From: Oxalobacteraceae bacterium
GTDB taxonomy: Bacteria; Pseudomonadota; Gammaproteobacteria; Burkholderiales; Burkholderiaceae_D
Direction: 5' to 3'
Assembly: GCA_947448025.1 (NCBI GenBank)
Contig: CANFLV010000006.1
Span: 1-64,000 of the forward strand
DNA length: 64,000 bases
Below are positions 1 through 8,050 of this stretch, piece after piece. Position numbers and translations under genes: made by a program. The notes beneath the pieces are model-generated. The model was not told the DNA's origin, searched no databases, and saw only the letters and a program-made list of their open reading frames with translations. Each line of letters starts with the position of its first letter. Position 1 is the first letter of the stretch.

Positions 1-216
1 ATTTCGACAGCCAAGATTGAAGAATTGATCGATGAGCTCAAGCAGGATTACACCATCGCCATCGTCACGCACAATATGCAGCAGGCGGCGCGTTGCTCGG
101 ACTACACCGCCTATATGTATCTGGGCGAACTGATGGAATTCGGTGAGACTGATCAGATTTTCATGAATCCGACGCGGCAAGAGACGCAGGATTACATCAC
201 GGGCCGTTTCGGTTGA
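1..216 (+). CDS. pstB: Phosphate ABC transporter ATP-binding protein PstB (3' end only)
   Basis: The frame is open from the window edge and ends in TGA at 214-216, giving the last 71 residues. It reads [14 protein letters not shown], then [23 protein letters not shown], which contains the ABC H-loop histidine (VTHNMQQA) and the PstB-typical C-terminus ending TGRFG. PstB energises high-affinity phosphate import through PstSCAB at the inner membrane. It is followed 38 bp later by phoU, the usual pst-phoU order. The start and the Walker motifs lie outside the window. The identity is secure from the family-specific tail and from the neighbour. Confidence 0.95.
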   Translation: MSTAKIEELIDELKQDYTIAIVTHNMQQAARCSDYTAYMYLGELMEFGETDQIFMNPTRQETQDYITGRFG

Positions 217-254
217 TTTAGACGCATTAGACGCATCACTCAGGAGTCCACCCT

Positions 255-959
255 ATGGCAAATGTACATTCTTCCAAACAGTACGAGGAAGAGCTCGAAA
301 CAATCCGTTCCAAGGTCTTGCAAATGGGCGGGCTTGTGGAAAACCAGTTCCGCGACGCGATGACCTGCTTTCGTACCGGCGACGCGCAGCTCGCGGATCG
401 CGTCATGGCGGACGATGATGAAGTCAATCAGCTCGAGGTCATGCTTGATGATATTTGCAGTCATGTGATCGTCAAGCGTCAGCCGACTGCGAACGATTTG
501 CGCACCGTCATGGCCACGATCAAGGCCATCACGGATCTCGAGCGCATTGGTGACGAGTCGACGAAAATCGCGCGTATTTCCAAGAGCTTGCATGAGCGCG
601 GCACCGTAGGCGAACTGCAGCATTTTGACACGGTACGCGTGATTGCCGAACGGGCCGCTGACTTGCTGCACGAAGCGCTGGACGCGTTCGCGCGTCTCGA
701 CAAAATGCAGGCCGTGCTCTTGATCGGCCAGGACAAGCTCGTCGATCATGAATTCCGTTCGATTTTGCGTAATGTGATTACTTTCATGATGGAAGATCCG
801 CGCACGATTTCGACGGCGCTCGATACCCTGTGGGTTGCGAAAGCGATCGAACGCATCGGCGACCACTCGAAAAACATTGCGGAATACGTCATTTATATTG
901 TTGAAGGCAAGGATATCCGCCATACGGATTACGCGGCCAATATTCTCGAATCACAGTGA
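255..959 (+). CDS. phoU: Phosphate signalling protein PhoU
   Basis: 234 aa, the standard PhoU length. It is an all-helical protein with two repeated three-helix PhoU domains (about residues 15-105 and 120-210). Each carries the family's acidic metal-binding pattern (around ADDDEVNQLE and the second-half HSKNIAEYVIYIVEG). An AGGAG ribosome site sits just upstream of ATG 255. PhoU links the Pst transporter to the PhoR/PhoB two-component system and keeps the Pho regulon off when phosphate is plentiful. Its place directly before a run of P-starvation genes fits the regulon described here. Confidence 0.97.
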   Translation: MANVHSSKQYEEELETIRSKVLQMGGLVENQFRDAMTCFRTGDAQLADRVMADDDEVNQLEVMLDDICSHVIVKRQPTANDLRTVMATIKAITDLERIGDESTKIARISKSLHERGTVGELQHFDTVRVIAERAADLLHEALDAFARLDKMQAVLLIGQDKLVDHEFRSILRNVITFMMEDPRTISTALDTLWVAKAIERIGDHSKNIAEYVIYIVEGKDIRHTDYAANILESQ

Positions 960-988
960 CAGGATAGACACTGAAATGTCGCTGGAGC

Positions 989-1027
989 CTGATACAAAAG
1001 GTCGATCAGGACGGGCCTTTTTGTCGT
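989..1027 (+). terminator. Weak terminator-like hairpin after phoU
   Basis: AAAAGG pairs with CCTTTT across a loop of about 14 nt and is followed by a short T-rich stretch. The stem is short and the call is weak. It would separate the pst-phoU transcript from btaA. Confidence 0.3.
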
Positions 1028-1034
1028 CGATTCG

Positions 1035-1068
1035 TTTTCATCATTGGGTCACATTAGTGCGGTCAAAT
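1035..1068 (+). promoter_or_regulatory. Candidate PhoB box and -10 upstream of btaA
   Basis: Two half-sites, TTTTCAT (1035-1041) and GGGTCAC (1046-1052), are spaced exactly 11 bp apart. This matches the PhoB layout of CTGTCAT-like heptamers separated by 4 bp. TCAAAT at 1063-1068 lies 10 bp further on and could be the -10. Two more GTCA words follow at 1062 and 1071 but are out of the 11-bp register. The btaA ATG is at 1106. Found by eye, not scored with a matrix. Confidence 0.5.
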
Positions 1069-1105
1069 CGGTCATGTAAGTTCAAAAACTGGAATTGAAA
1101 CCACC

Positions 1106-2347
1106 ATGGATAAAAACACTGTCTTGCCCGAAGTTGGCGTCGATCGATCGAAGGAATTGTTGAAAACTGCTGTTTATGCCAAGAAGGACGGGCAGTCGCT
1201 GCAAGACAAGTTGTTTGCGTATTGGTTTCAACAACTCGTCTATCCACAAATCTGGGAAGATCCGGTTGTCGATCTTGCGGCGCTGCAAATTAAGCCAACA
1301 GACCATATCGTGACCATCGCCTCAGGTGGCTGCAATGCCATGTCGTATCTGATCGCGAACCCAAATAAAATTACCGCGATCGATTTGAATCATGCGCATG
1401 TCGCCCTCGTAAAGTTAAAAATGGAAGCCGCATCGCGACTGAGCTACGAGGACTTTTTTAAATTTTTTGCGGAAGCAAAGTCAGCAAAAAATGTAAAAAT
1501 CTACAAGGAAGTCTTGTCATCCGGCCTTGATCACGCGACCCGAACCTACTGGGAGAGCGGCATCCTCGGATTTAAAAAAATCCAGATGTTCAAAAAGGGC
1601 TTTTATCGATATGGTCTGCTTGGCAGATTGATCAGCCTGATACATCTTGGTGCCAGACTGTGGCGCGTTAATCTTACGGATTTATTAAAGCAGAAAAGTG
1701 TCGATCAGCAGGGAAAATGGTTTGATGAAAATGTCGCAAAAATTTTTGATTCTCGATTTTTCAGGATGATCACCAGCAGCCCCATTGCCTTATACAATCT
1801 TGGCATTCCGCCTAGCCAATATAAAGATCTTTGCAGTTCGCAGCCAGACAACATGGCCCAGGTCTTGAAAGAGCGCGCAAGAAGACTGGCGACGGCGTCA
1901 CCCATCAATGAAAACTATTTCGCCTGGCAAGCCTACGGCCGTAGTTATGAACTCGATAATCAGAATAATTTGCCGCCATACCTGCAACAGCGAAATTTCA
2001 ACAAGATAAAGAACAATGTCAATCGTCTCAGCATTGAGCAAAATAATGTATCGGACGCCTTAAGGGCAATGTCCGCACAATCTGTTGACGCCGTGATTTT
2101 GCTGGATGCGCAGGACTGGATGGCGCCACATGAGATGATCACGCTGTGGACGCAAATTACGCGCACCGCCAACGAGGGTGCCAGAGTGATTTTTCGAACC
2201 GCCGGTATTGCATCACCGATCGACCAGGTTCTGCCGGAAGACTTGAAATTGCGTTGGAAAAGAAATGACGCAGTTTCTGCCGCTGCGGGACTGAAAGACC
2301 GTTCGGGAATCTATGGCGCATTTCATCTGTATGAACTGGTCGCGTGA
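1106..2347 (+). CDS. btaA: BtaA-like S-adenosylmethionine:diacylglycerol 3-amino-3-carboxypropyltransferase
   Basis: 413 aa, the length of stand-alone bacterial BtaA (DUF3419 family). It carries a methyltransferase-type SAM fold: a glycine-rich loop ASGGCN at residues 72-77 and the acidic strand end D93-L-N95. The N-terminal AYWFQQLVYPQIWEDP segment is typical of the family. BtaA moves the 3-amino-3-carboxypropyl group of SAM to diacylglycerol, the first step to the P-free betaine lipid DGTS. No C-terminal N-methyltransferase (BtaB) domain is fused, and no btaB gene is visible in the window. The stop overlaps the start of the next gene (GTGA), so the two are probably translationally coupled. 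A candidate PhoB box lies upstream. Family assignment is strong; the final lipid product is uncertain. Confidence 0.88.
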   Translation: MDKNTVLPEVGVDRSKELLKTAVYAKKDGQSLQDKLFAYWFQQLVYPQIWEDPVVDLAALQIKPTDHIVTIASGGCNAMSYLIANPNKITAIDLNHAHVALVKLKMEAASRLSYEDFFKFFAEAKSAKNVKIYKEVLSSGLDHATRTYWESGILGFKKIQMFKKGFYRYGLLGRLISLIHLGARLWRVNLTDLLKQKSVDQQGKWFDENVAKIFDSRFFRMITSSPIALYNLGIPPSQYKDLCSSQPDNMAQVLKERARRLATASPINENYFAWQAYGRSYELDNQNNLPPYLQQRNFNKIKNNVNRLSIEQNNVSDALRAMSAQSVDAVILLDAQDWMAPHEMITLWTQITRTANEGARVIFRTAGIASPIDQVLPEDLKLRWKRNDAVSAAAGLKDRSGIYGAFHLYELVA

Positions 2348-3408
2348 ATGACGGTCTGAATCGCAATATGCGCATATGGCCGCGCGTCAGCTTGGTGACA
2401 TGGATGACGAATGCATCAGCCGAGCTGATCTGGGTGGGTGACAGTGCGCTGCCGGTCAGTCGCGCATTCGCGAGGCGGGATAAAAATGCCAGCTACATCA
2501 CCTCGCCCAGAAGCGCCTGGGTTGACTACCTGGCTGCCGAATTACGCGATCAACCACTCGCCGCAATAGCCATACGCTCGCTTGGATTCGTCTTGTATTG
2601 TCTCGGGATCGACAGGACGATTTTTGTCGGAAATTTCCCTGTCTCCACTTCACATTGGGACCGGCTGCAGGAGTGCGAAATTCCCCGAATTTCGGAAACA
2701 CTAAGTACCGATAACCCCGACTATTTCATTGGCGTCCGCAATATTTTGCCGCATCGTCATCCGGGCTTGGCAATGGCTTTGAAAGACGCCGGATTCCATG
2801 CTTTTCCTGCACGAGTTATTTATGAATTCGACTTCACACGAGCCGTCGAGAAAAAATATTCGCACATGCAGAAGGATTTGAATTTGTTCAGCAAGTCTAA
2901 GCTGACCAGCATTGTTAAAAGTCGCTTGTCAAAGGATGAAATCGGACGTATCCAGTCGCTATACAATAAAATTTATCTGCAAAAGCACAGCCTGCTGAAT
3001 GCGCAGTATTCCTTCGAATTTTTTAATGACCTTGTCAATGCGGATGTCATGCAATGCCTGTTAGTCGTGAATCCACAGCACGACATACTCGCATTTGCCC
3101 TGTTATTCGAACAGGCTGGCACACTCACCATTCCCGCGCTGGGCTACGACTGCGATAGTGAAACAGTCGGCACTTATCGCCTCCTGTTTGCTGCCATTTA
3201 TACCCATGCCAAAGAACGTGGAATTCTGCTGAACTATAGTTCCGGCGCGGGCGATTTCAAAAGGAAGCGGGGGGGCACGCCGCATCTGGAATATACCTAT
3301 TTGCGCGCGCCTGTACGCCACAGCCGATTCCTCAACAGGCTGCTGCAATCCATGAGCATCAAGCTGCAATCCATACAGGCTGAAACCTTGATCAGCTATG
3401 GCGCGTGA
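2344..3408 (+). CDS. GNAT-fold acyltransferase-like protein coupled to btaA
   Basis: 354 aa, starting at GTG 2344 within the btaA stop; an alternative in-frame ATG is at 2368. The C-terminal half resembles the Acetyltransf_6/FemAB-like branch of the GNAT superfamily: a long helix-strand region (about residues 195-300), then LNYSSGAGDFKRKRGG and HLEYTYLRA, where such proteins end their acyl-donor fold. There are no membrane spans or signal peptide. This branch transfers acyl or aminoacyl groups to amines. The tight coupling suggests that it acts on the amino group or the acyl chains of the BtaA product, but that is inference. The N-terminal 150 residues match nothing I recognise. Confidence 0.6.
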   Translation: MNDGLNRNMRIWPRVSLVTWMTNASAELIWVGDSALPVSRAFARRDKNASYITSPRSAWVDYLAAELRDQPLAAIAIRSLGFVLYCLGIDRTIFVGNFPVSTSHWDRLQECEIPRISETLSTDNPDYFIGVRNILPHRHPGLAMALKDAGFHAFPARVIYEFDFTRAVEKKYSHMQKDLNLFSKSKLTSIVKSRLSKDEIGRIQSLYNKIYLQKHSLLNAQYSFEFFNDLVNADVMQCLLVVNPQHDILAFALLFEQAGTLTIPALGYDCDSETVGTYRLLFAAIYTHAKERGILLNYSSGAGDFKRKRGGTPHLEYTYLRAPVRHSRFLNRLLQSMSIKLQSIQAETLISYGA

Positions 3409-3426
3409 TATTCATGTATTCCCATG

Positions 3427-3460
3427 CGGTCATCTTCTTGTCATTAAACATTGCTAAAGT
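3427..3460 (+). promoter_or_regulatory. Candidate PhoB box and -10 before the His-rich gene
   Basis: CGGTCAT (3427-3433) and TTGTCAT (3438-3444) are 11 bp apart, matching the consensus half-site at six of seven positions in the second and five in the first. TAAAGT at 3455-3460 begins exactly 10 bp after the second half-site, which is the PhoB-to--10 spacing seen in enteric Pho promoters. The gene starts at 3502. Confidence 0.6.
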
Positions 3461-3501
3461 TAAATCGGAATTTGACCAGCAATACTAACTTGGAGAAGCG
3501 T

Positions 3502-3750
3502 ATGTCGAACAAGCATGATCACGATTTGCATCACAAAGCCAGTGCACATCATTTGAAAGCAGCGCATCATTTCGAAGCCGCTGCAAAGCACCAGATCGAA
3601 GCTGCAAAAGCTGATGATAAGGACGATGAAGTCGCCGCTGCGCATCATGGTTACCTGTCCTATGGCCATCAGATTCAAGCAATCCACTTTGCTGAAATGG
3701 CGGCAAAGGAAGATGAAGCTGCGGACCATGCGGATGTCGACCACAAATAA
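3502..3750 (+). CDS. Small His-rich helical protein, function unknown
   Basis: 82 aa with 15 histidines, many alanines, and alternating acidic and basic residues, so probably one or two amphipathic helices. HH pairs occur at residues 10-11, 16-17 and 22-23, a regular 6-residue step that suggests metal binding. There is no cysteine, signal peptide or membrane segment. ATG 3502 is chosen over an in-frame start at 3451 because GGAGA lies 5-10 bp upstream and the longer version would overlap the promoter. A good candidate PhoB box and a downstream terminator make this a single-gene Pho-type unit between the btaA and plcP operons. Function not recognised. Confidence 0.75.
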   Translation: MSNKHDHDLHHKASAHHLKAAHHFEAAAKHQIEAAKADDKDDEVAAAHHGYLSYGHQIQAIHFAEMAAKEDEAADHADVDHK

Positions 3751-3816
3751 TTTTTAGTTTATAAAACTCGGATTGCCCTTCTTCGTTGATTTTTGACGAT
3801 CCCATCAGAGGGATTT

Positions 3817-3841
3817 AGACACCTGCGGGTGTCTTTTTTTG
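3817..3841 (+). terminator. Rho-independent terminator after the His-rich gene
   Basis: AGACACC (3817-3823) pairs with GGTGTCT (3828-3834) around a tight loop, followed by a run of T to 3840. Confidence 0.85.
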
Positions 3842-3861
3842 CGTATTTCAAGCCGGCCTGT

Positions 3862-3906
3862 TTGTCATGGAAAATTCACCCGCGCGTCATGAAGCTGCAG
3901 TAATTT
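3862..3906 (+). promoter_or_regulatory. Candidate triple PhoB box upstream of the plcP operon
   Basis: Three half-sites in 11-bp register: TTGTCAT (3862-3868), AATTCAC (3873-3879) and GCGTCAT (3884-3890). A -10-like element could be TAATTT at 3901-3906 (10 bp on) or TACGCT at 3912-3917. This is the longest in-register array in the window. The operon starts at 4026. Confidence 0.6.
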
Positions 3907-4025
3907 CTGGCTACGCTAAGGGTATTGAAACGAACCTTGTGACGGGCATGTGCGTGGCTATGTATGGCGACGCGCGTGACTCGGCGCGGCAGTAAGTTCC
4001 GTTGATTGTCCGTGGAGGCAGGGCC

Positions 4026-4886
4026 ATGAGAACGCATGACGATTTTTTGACGTCTGACATGTTTCAGAAAAATAGCGTGAAGAAGCGCCAGCGGGTCAAA
4101 TTCCGGACGATCTGGATTTCTGATACCCACCTTGGCACGCCAGGTTGCCAGGCCGTCAAATTACTGGAATTTTTACGCAATACCGACGCCGAGACGCTGT
4201 ATCTCGTTGGTGACATCATCGATGGCTGGCAACTCAAGCGTCGCTGGTACTGGAACCAGGTACATAACAACATCATTCAGACCTTGCTCAAAAAAGCCAA
4301 AAAGGGCACCCGCGTGATTTTCGTGCCGGGCAATCATGACGAAGCTATCCGCCAATTCATTGATCTCGATTTCGGCGGCATCCAGATTCGCGACGAACTC
4401 GTCCACGTTACCGCTGATGGCAAACGCATGCTGGTCTTGCATGGCGATCGCTTTGATGGCGTTATCGCTTGCGCGAAATGGTTGGCCTATCTTGGGGACA
4501 ATTTATATACCGTCATCCTCAAATTCAACCAAATTCTCAATGTTTGGCGGGCGAGGGCGGGCATGCCTTATTGGTCCTTGTCGCAATACCTGAAACTCAA
4601 GGTCAAGAACGCCGTCAGCTACATCACGCGCTTCGAAGATGCGGTGGCTGCAGAGGCGCGCAAGCAAGGTGTCGATGGTGTCATTTGCGGTCATATCCAC
4701 AAGCCGGAAATCCGCATGATCGATGGCATCATTTACTGCAATGACGGCGACTGGGTCGAAAGCCTGTCGGCGCTGGTCGAAGATGCCAGCGGTGCCTTGC
4801 GTCTGGTGGACTGGCAGGAAATCATGGTTCTCGCAGGACAGCAAACGCTGACACATCATCCTGCAGAAGCGCTCGCCCCTGCGTGA
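4026..4886 (+). CDS. plcP: PlcP-type phospholipase C (calcineurin-like phosphoesterase)
   Basis: 286 aa. All metallophosphoesterase motifs are in order: D33-x-H35, GD62-63..D66, GNHDE 102-106, HGD 139-141 and GHIH 222-225. The overall sequence (LGTPGCQAVKLLEFL, DGVICGHIHKPEI, NDGDWVESLSALVE) is of the PlcP type, which resembles LpxH but in rhizobia and marine bacteria splits phosphatidylcholine and similar lipids into diacylglycerol and a phosphorylated head group under P starvation. ATG 4026 has GGAGG 9-13 bp upstream. Overlap with a diacylglycerol-type glycosyltransferase, and a PhoB-like array upstream, favour PlcP over a role in lipid A synthesis. Often misannotated as UDP-2,3-diacylglucosamine diphosphatase. 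Confidence 0.87.
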   Translation: MRTHDDFLTSDMFQKNSVKKRQRVKFRTIWISDTHLGTPGCQAVKLLEFLRNTDAETLYLVGDIIDGWQLKRRWYWNQVHNNIIQTLLKKAKKGTRVIFVPGNHDEAIRQFIDLDFGGIQIRDELVHVTADGKRMLVLHGDRFDGVIACAKWLAYLGDNLYTVILKFNQILNVWRARAGMPYWSLSQYLKLKVKNAVSYITRFEDAVAAEARKQGVDGVICGHIHKPEIRMIDGIIYCNDGDWVESLSALVEDASGALRLVDWQEIMVLAGQQTLTHHPAEALAPA

Positions 4887-6073
4887 TCGACAGTCTTTTA
4901 CGAAAACTCACATTGCCGGTCGCGGCGCCCACGGCGAGTCAATGCCGGCCTGATGGCAGACGCCTGATTTTGATTCTCAGTGTGTCGGCTGGCGCCGGAC
5001 ATGGACGCGCCGCAGAAGCTTTGCGCGCGCATGCCGACGGCCGTGATACGGCGATTCTGCATCTCGATGTGATGGATTATGTGCCGGCGCTTTTCCGCTT
5101 GATTTATACGAAGTGGTATCTCCAGCTGGTGCGCCATTATCCGTTTGCGTGGGCGTGGATTTATCGGCGTTCGCACGATGCCAGTCCCGTCGGTCGCGTT
5201 GACCGCGCGCGCAGCTGGATCGAGCGTAGTTGCGCCCGCGTATTGCTTAGGGAGGTCGCCAGGCTTGCGCCTGATGCAATTGTTTGCACACATTTTTTGC
5301 CGGCCGAAGTACTGTCCCGCGCGATCATCGCAGGACGATACCGTGGTCCGGTTTGGGTGCAGGTGACCGATTTCGATTTGCACCGGATGTGGGTACAACC
5401 TGAAATGGCCGGCTATTTCGTGGGCAATGACGAATTGGCGTTCAGCTTGCGCGCACGCGGGATTGCCGCCGATGCAATCCACGTGACGGGCATTCCCGTC
5501 ATGCCGGCCTTCCGTCGTTTGCCTGAGCGTTCCGCCTGCGCCGCTGAGCTCGGACTGGACGCGCGTTGTGCGACGCTGGTGTTGATGGGTGGCGGCGCTG
5601 GCATGGGTAGCCTTGAGGTGATCGCGGCGCGTGTCCTGGCGATGCCACAGAACTTCCAGCTGATCGTCCTCGCGGGACGAAATCTGACAGCGTTGCGCGG
5701 GCTGAAACAATTGGCCGCGCGTTATCCAGGGCGTCTTGTGCCGCTCGGATACATCGCCGACGTCGAACGCCCCATGGCTTGCGCCGATGTCGCCATTACC
5801 AAGTCAGGCGGCCTGAGCACATCGGAATGTCTTGCGATGTGCTTGCCGATGATCATTAACGATGCGATCCCCGGTCAGGAGGAGCGCAATGCCGATTTTT
5901 TGCTTGAGCAAGGCGCGGCGGTCAAAGCCTGCGACGTCGTCATGCTGGAATATCGCCTGACCGAATTATTTTCTGATCCGCGCAGATTGATCGCCATGCG
6001 TGAGCGGTGTGCAGCAATTGGCCGGCCTGATGCCGCTGCACATGCGCTCGATATTGTCTTAACTCACCATTGA
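4883..6073 (+). CDS. MGDG-synthase-like diacylglycerol glycosyltransferase (GT28)
   Basis: 396 aa, GTG start overlapping the plcP stop (GTGA). An N-terminal MGDG_synth domain has the glycine-rich SAGAGHG at residues 35-41. A C-terminal GT-B half carries the nucleotide-sugar motif TKSGGLSTSECLAMCLPM and then PGQEERNADFL, as in plant and bacterial monogalactosyl/glucosyl-diacylglycerol synthases and MurG relatives. It would use the diacylglycerol released by PlcP and a UDP-sugar to make a P-free glycolipid at the inner-membrane face. The well-known partner of plcP in other bacteria is a GT4 enzyme (Agt), so this pairing uses a different glycosyltransferase family. The sugar cannot be told from sequence. 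Confidence 0.82.
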   Translation: MIDSLLRKLTLPVAAPTASQCRPDGRRLILILSVSAGAGHGRAAEALRAHADGRDTAILHLDVMDYVPALFRLIYTKWYLQLVRHYPFAWAWIYRRSHDASPVGRVDRARSWIERSCARVLLREVARLAPDAIVCTHFLPAEVLSRAIIAGRYRGPVWVQVTDFDLHRMWVQPEMAGYFVGNDELAFSLRARGIAADAIHVTGIPVMPAFRRLPERSACAAELGLDARCATLVLMGGGAGMGSLEVIAARVLAMPQNFQLIVLAGRNLTALRGLKQLAARYPGRLVPLGYIADVERPMACADVAITKSGGLSTSECLAMCLPMIINDAIPGQEERNADFLLEQGAAVKACDVVMLEYRLTELFSDPRRLIAMRERCAAIGRPDAAAHALDIVLTHH

Positions 6074-6075
6074 TC

Positions 6076-6582
6076 ATGCACATACCCGCCCATACCAGCC
6101 ATCCGCGCCACCTCGTATTGAAAATTGTTGCCGTTCTCGTACTCGCGCTATTTTTCGCGCAAATCGAAATTCAAATCGAAGGCAGTGCCGGATGGGCGGC
6201 GAATTTGCCGACCTGGCGGATAGAACAGCATTGGTTGCTCGACCTATTTTGGGGCGGCCGCGCCATGACTGGTTACCATGCCTGGATATTTCCGTTCATT
6301 GCCTTGATGTTTCATTTCCCCTTGCTGTTTGTGGGCCATTTTTCCTGGCCGGCTGAAGCGCGCGTACTCGGCATCATCATCATTTTCTGGGTGGCAGAGG
6401 ATTTTCTTTGGTTCGTGATGAACCCGGCCTATGGTTTAGCGCGTTTCAATCCGCAAAGCGCTGTCTGGCACAAACATTGGCTGCTTGGCGCGCCTGTTGA
6501 TTATTGGATATTTTTGCCGCTGGCAATCATGTTGCTTGGTTTATCTTGCCGCAAGCTTGACGCGAATATTGATGAGGCTTGA
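6076..6582 (+). CDS. Small integral membrane protein in the plcP operon, unknown
   Basis: 168 aa with about four hydrophobic segments (near residues 18-33, 72-92, 103-122 and 140-157) and conserved-looking aromatic and histidine residues (GYHAWIFPF, WHKHWLLGAPVDYW). ATG 6076 follows the glycosyltransferase stop by 2 bp, so it is the third gene of the operon; a TTG at 6070 is possible. I do not recognise the family. The context suggests a role in P-free glycolipid synthesis or transport, as a membrane partner of the glycosyltransferase. Confidence 0.7.
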   Translation: MHIPAHTSHPRHLVLKIVAVLVLALFFAQIEIQIEGSAGWAANLPTWRIEQHWLLDLFWGGRAMTGYHAWIFPFIALMFHFPLLFVGHFSWPAEARVLGIIIIFWVAEDFLWFVMNPAYGLARFNPQSAVWHKHWLLGAPVDYWIFLPLAIMLLGLSCRKLDANIDEA

Positions 6583-6664
6583 CGCTCCGTTTATAAACGG
6601 CGTCGCGTCCGAGCAGAGCGCGATGAACGGCCACGCTGCAGATGGCACTGCGAACGTATTTCTT

Positions 6665-8017
6665 TCAGAATTCTGCGTGCAGTCGCAGCGATGCCGCGGA
6701 GACAGGCCCGCGGTCTGCGTTATAGGCGGGATTGGCGATGCGCTGATACCCTAGCGTGATGGCTGTTCCCGGCGACGTTTTCAGCGCGTAATATGCTTCG
6801 ACAATTTTCTCTGGCCGATAATTCAGCTTGCCATCCCCTATCAGGATGCCGATACCGCCTTTGGCAAAATAAGTTTGCGCGGAATCGGACAAACGGTTCA
6901 CTACCGCCGCTATGCCAATCACATCATCAGGGCGATGCCAGCGTAATCCCTTCAGCGATACCCCCGCCGCGATGGATTGATTGATTTCCGTGAATTCATA
7001 CGCTTCCTTGCTGCCATCGTTGCGACTGAAGCGCGCGAATATTCCGAGGTCGGAAGACATTGCCTGCTCTGCATTGAGCGCGATGCCTGAGCGCGTGCTC
7101 GTTCGCCTGACGAGTGCCACATCCGGCGTTTCCCCGGTGACCGAGGCGAGTTGCACGGCCTCCGTGTAATTGGCCATCTTGCCGCGATTGATGAAGGCCA
7201 ATAGCTTTACTTTGCCTGGCTGGCTCAGCCATTGATGGCGCTTTTCCAATTCGCAAACAAGACTGTTTTGCGCAAAGTGGACGCGTGTGATCTTGCCGTT
7301 CGGCGTATCGGATAACTGAAAATAGCCGCCACGCAGCGTCCAGCGGTCTTGGTTCCACTCGATGGCTGCCCCATAGGTAAAGCCCCAGGAATCAGCCGCA
7401 TAGTCAAAAGCGCCAGCATCGAGCAGTGACCAATTCAGAAAGTCGCTGCGCGGATCATGGGCGTAGCTATTGGTGTCAAAAATATCGACGACTGAAAATT
7501 TTCCGATCGTCAGCGTTACATTGTCCGAGGATCGGGCGCCGGCCAATTGGTTCGCGCCCGGCACCTGCGGCTCCTGGTCGCCGCCCAATTCAATCACGTG
7601 GCGAATAAACGCGCGTGGCAAACGTAAATAAGGCGCGTTTGCGCCGACTTTATATGCTTCGCCGCTGGGGAAGCCCGCGGCACCTACCGTATTGTTTAAA
7701 CCAAAGCCCTGATCAATTTCAGGATTTAACCACAGCTCTGCGCCGCGCCAGAGTGCGATCCCGGCATAGAGTGTCAGGTCGGTAGTTTCTTCTGTGCGCC
7801 CATGTGCGGTCAGACTGTTTTGTCCGCTATAGGGAGCAGTAAATGAACGATGCCCCTGCGTGACATTCGTTACCTGTCCATGGAGCGCCCATTTTTCAGG
7901 CGCGTCATTAACAGTGGCGATTTCTTGTGCATGAACCAGGGGCGTGGCGCCAATCAAAGGCGCCAGTAGCAACCCGGTCAGAAAATTTTTGCGAAGTTGG
8001 GCCACTCGACTCTCCAT
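6665..8017 (-). CDS. OprB-family carbohydrate-type outer-membrane porin
   Basis: 450 aa with a signal peptide (charged N-terminus, LTGLLLAPLIGATPLVHA, cleavage before QEI) and a beta-barrel pattern of alternating residues ending in the porin-like LRLHAEF with terminal phenylalanine. The segments WALHGQVTNVTQGH, LYAGIALWRGAELWLNPEIDQGFGLNNT and DVFDTN-like regions are OprB family signatures. It would let small solutes cross the outer membrane. A good candidate PhoB box sits about 50 bp upstream, which is unusual for a sugar porin and suggests uptake of an anionic or phosphorylated solute during P starvation. Substrate unknown. Confidence 0.85.
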   Translation of the reverse strand: MESRVAQLRKNFLTGLLLAPLIGATPLVHAQEIATVNDAPEKWALHGQVTNVTQGHRSFTAPYSGQNSLTAHGRTEETTDLTLYAGIALWRGAELWLNPEIDQGFGLNNTVGAAGFPSGEAYKVGANAPYLRLPRAFIRHVIELGGDQEPQVPGANQLAGARSSDNVTLTIGKFSVVDIFDTNSYAHDPRSDFLNWSLLDAGAFDYAADSWGFTYGAAIEWNQDRWTLRGGYFQLSDTPNGKITRVHFAQNSLVCELEKRHQWLSQPGKVKLLAFINRGKMANYTEAVQLASVTGETPDVALVRRTSTRSGIALNAEQAMSSDLGIFARFSRNDGSKEAYEFTEINQSIAAGVSLKGLRWHRPDDVIGIAAVVNRLSDSAQTYFAKGGIGILIGDGKLNYRPEKIVEAYYALKTSPGTAITLGYQRIANPAYNADRGPVSAASLRLHAEF

Positions 8018-8050
8018 CTGCTGAGGTATTAAAAATAATTAGTGCTTCGC

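Noticed and set aside
240-923. Long minus-strand frame opposite phoU (227 codons)
   Set aside because: It mirrors phoU codon by codon, has no family resemblance, and phoU is certain.
1048-1077. Three GTCA words as a triple PhoB box
   Set aside because: Their spacing is 14 and 9 bp, not 11. Only the first is in register, with the TTTTCAT at 1035.
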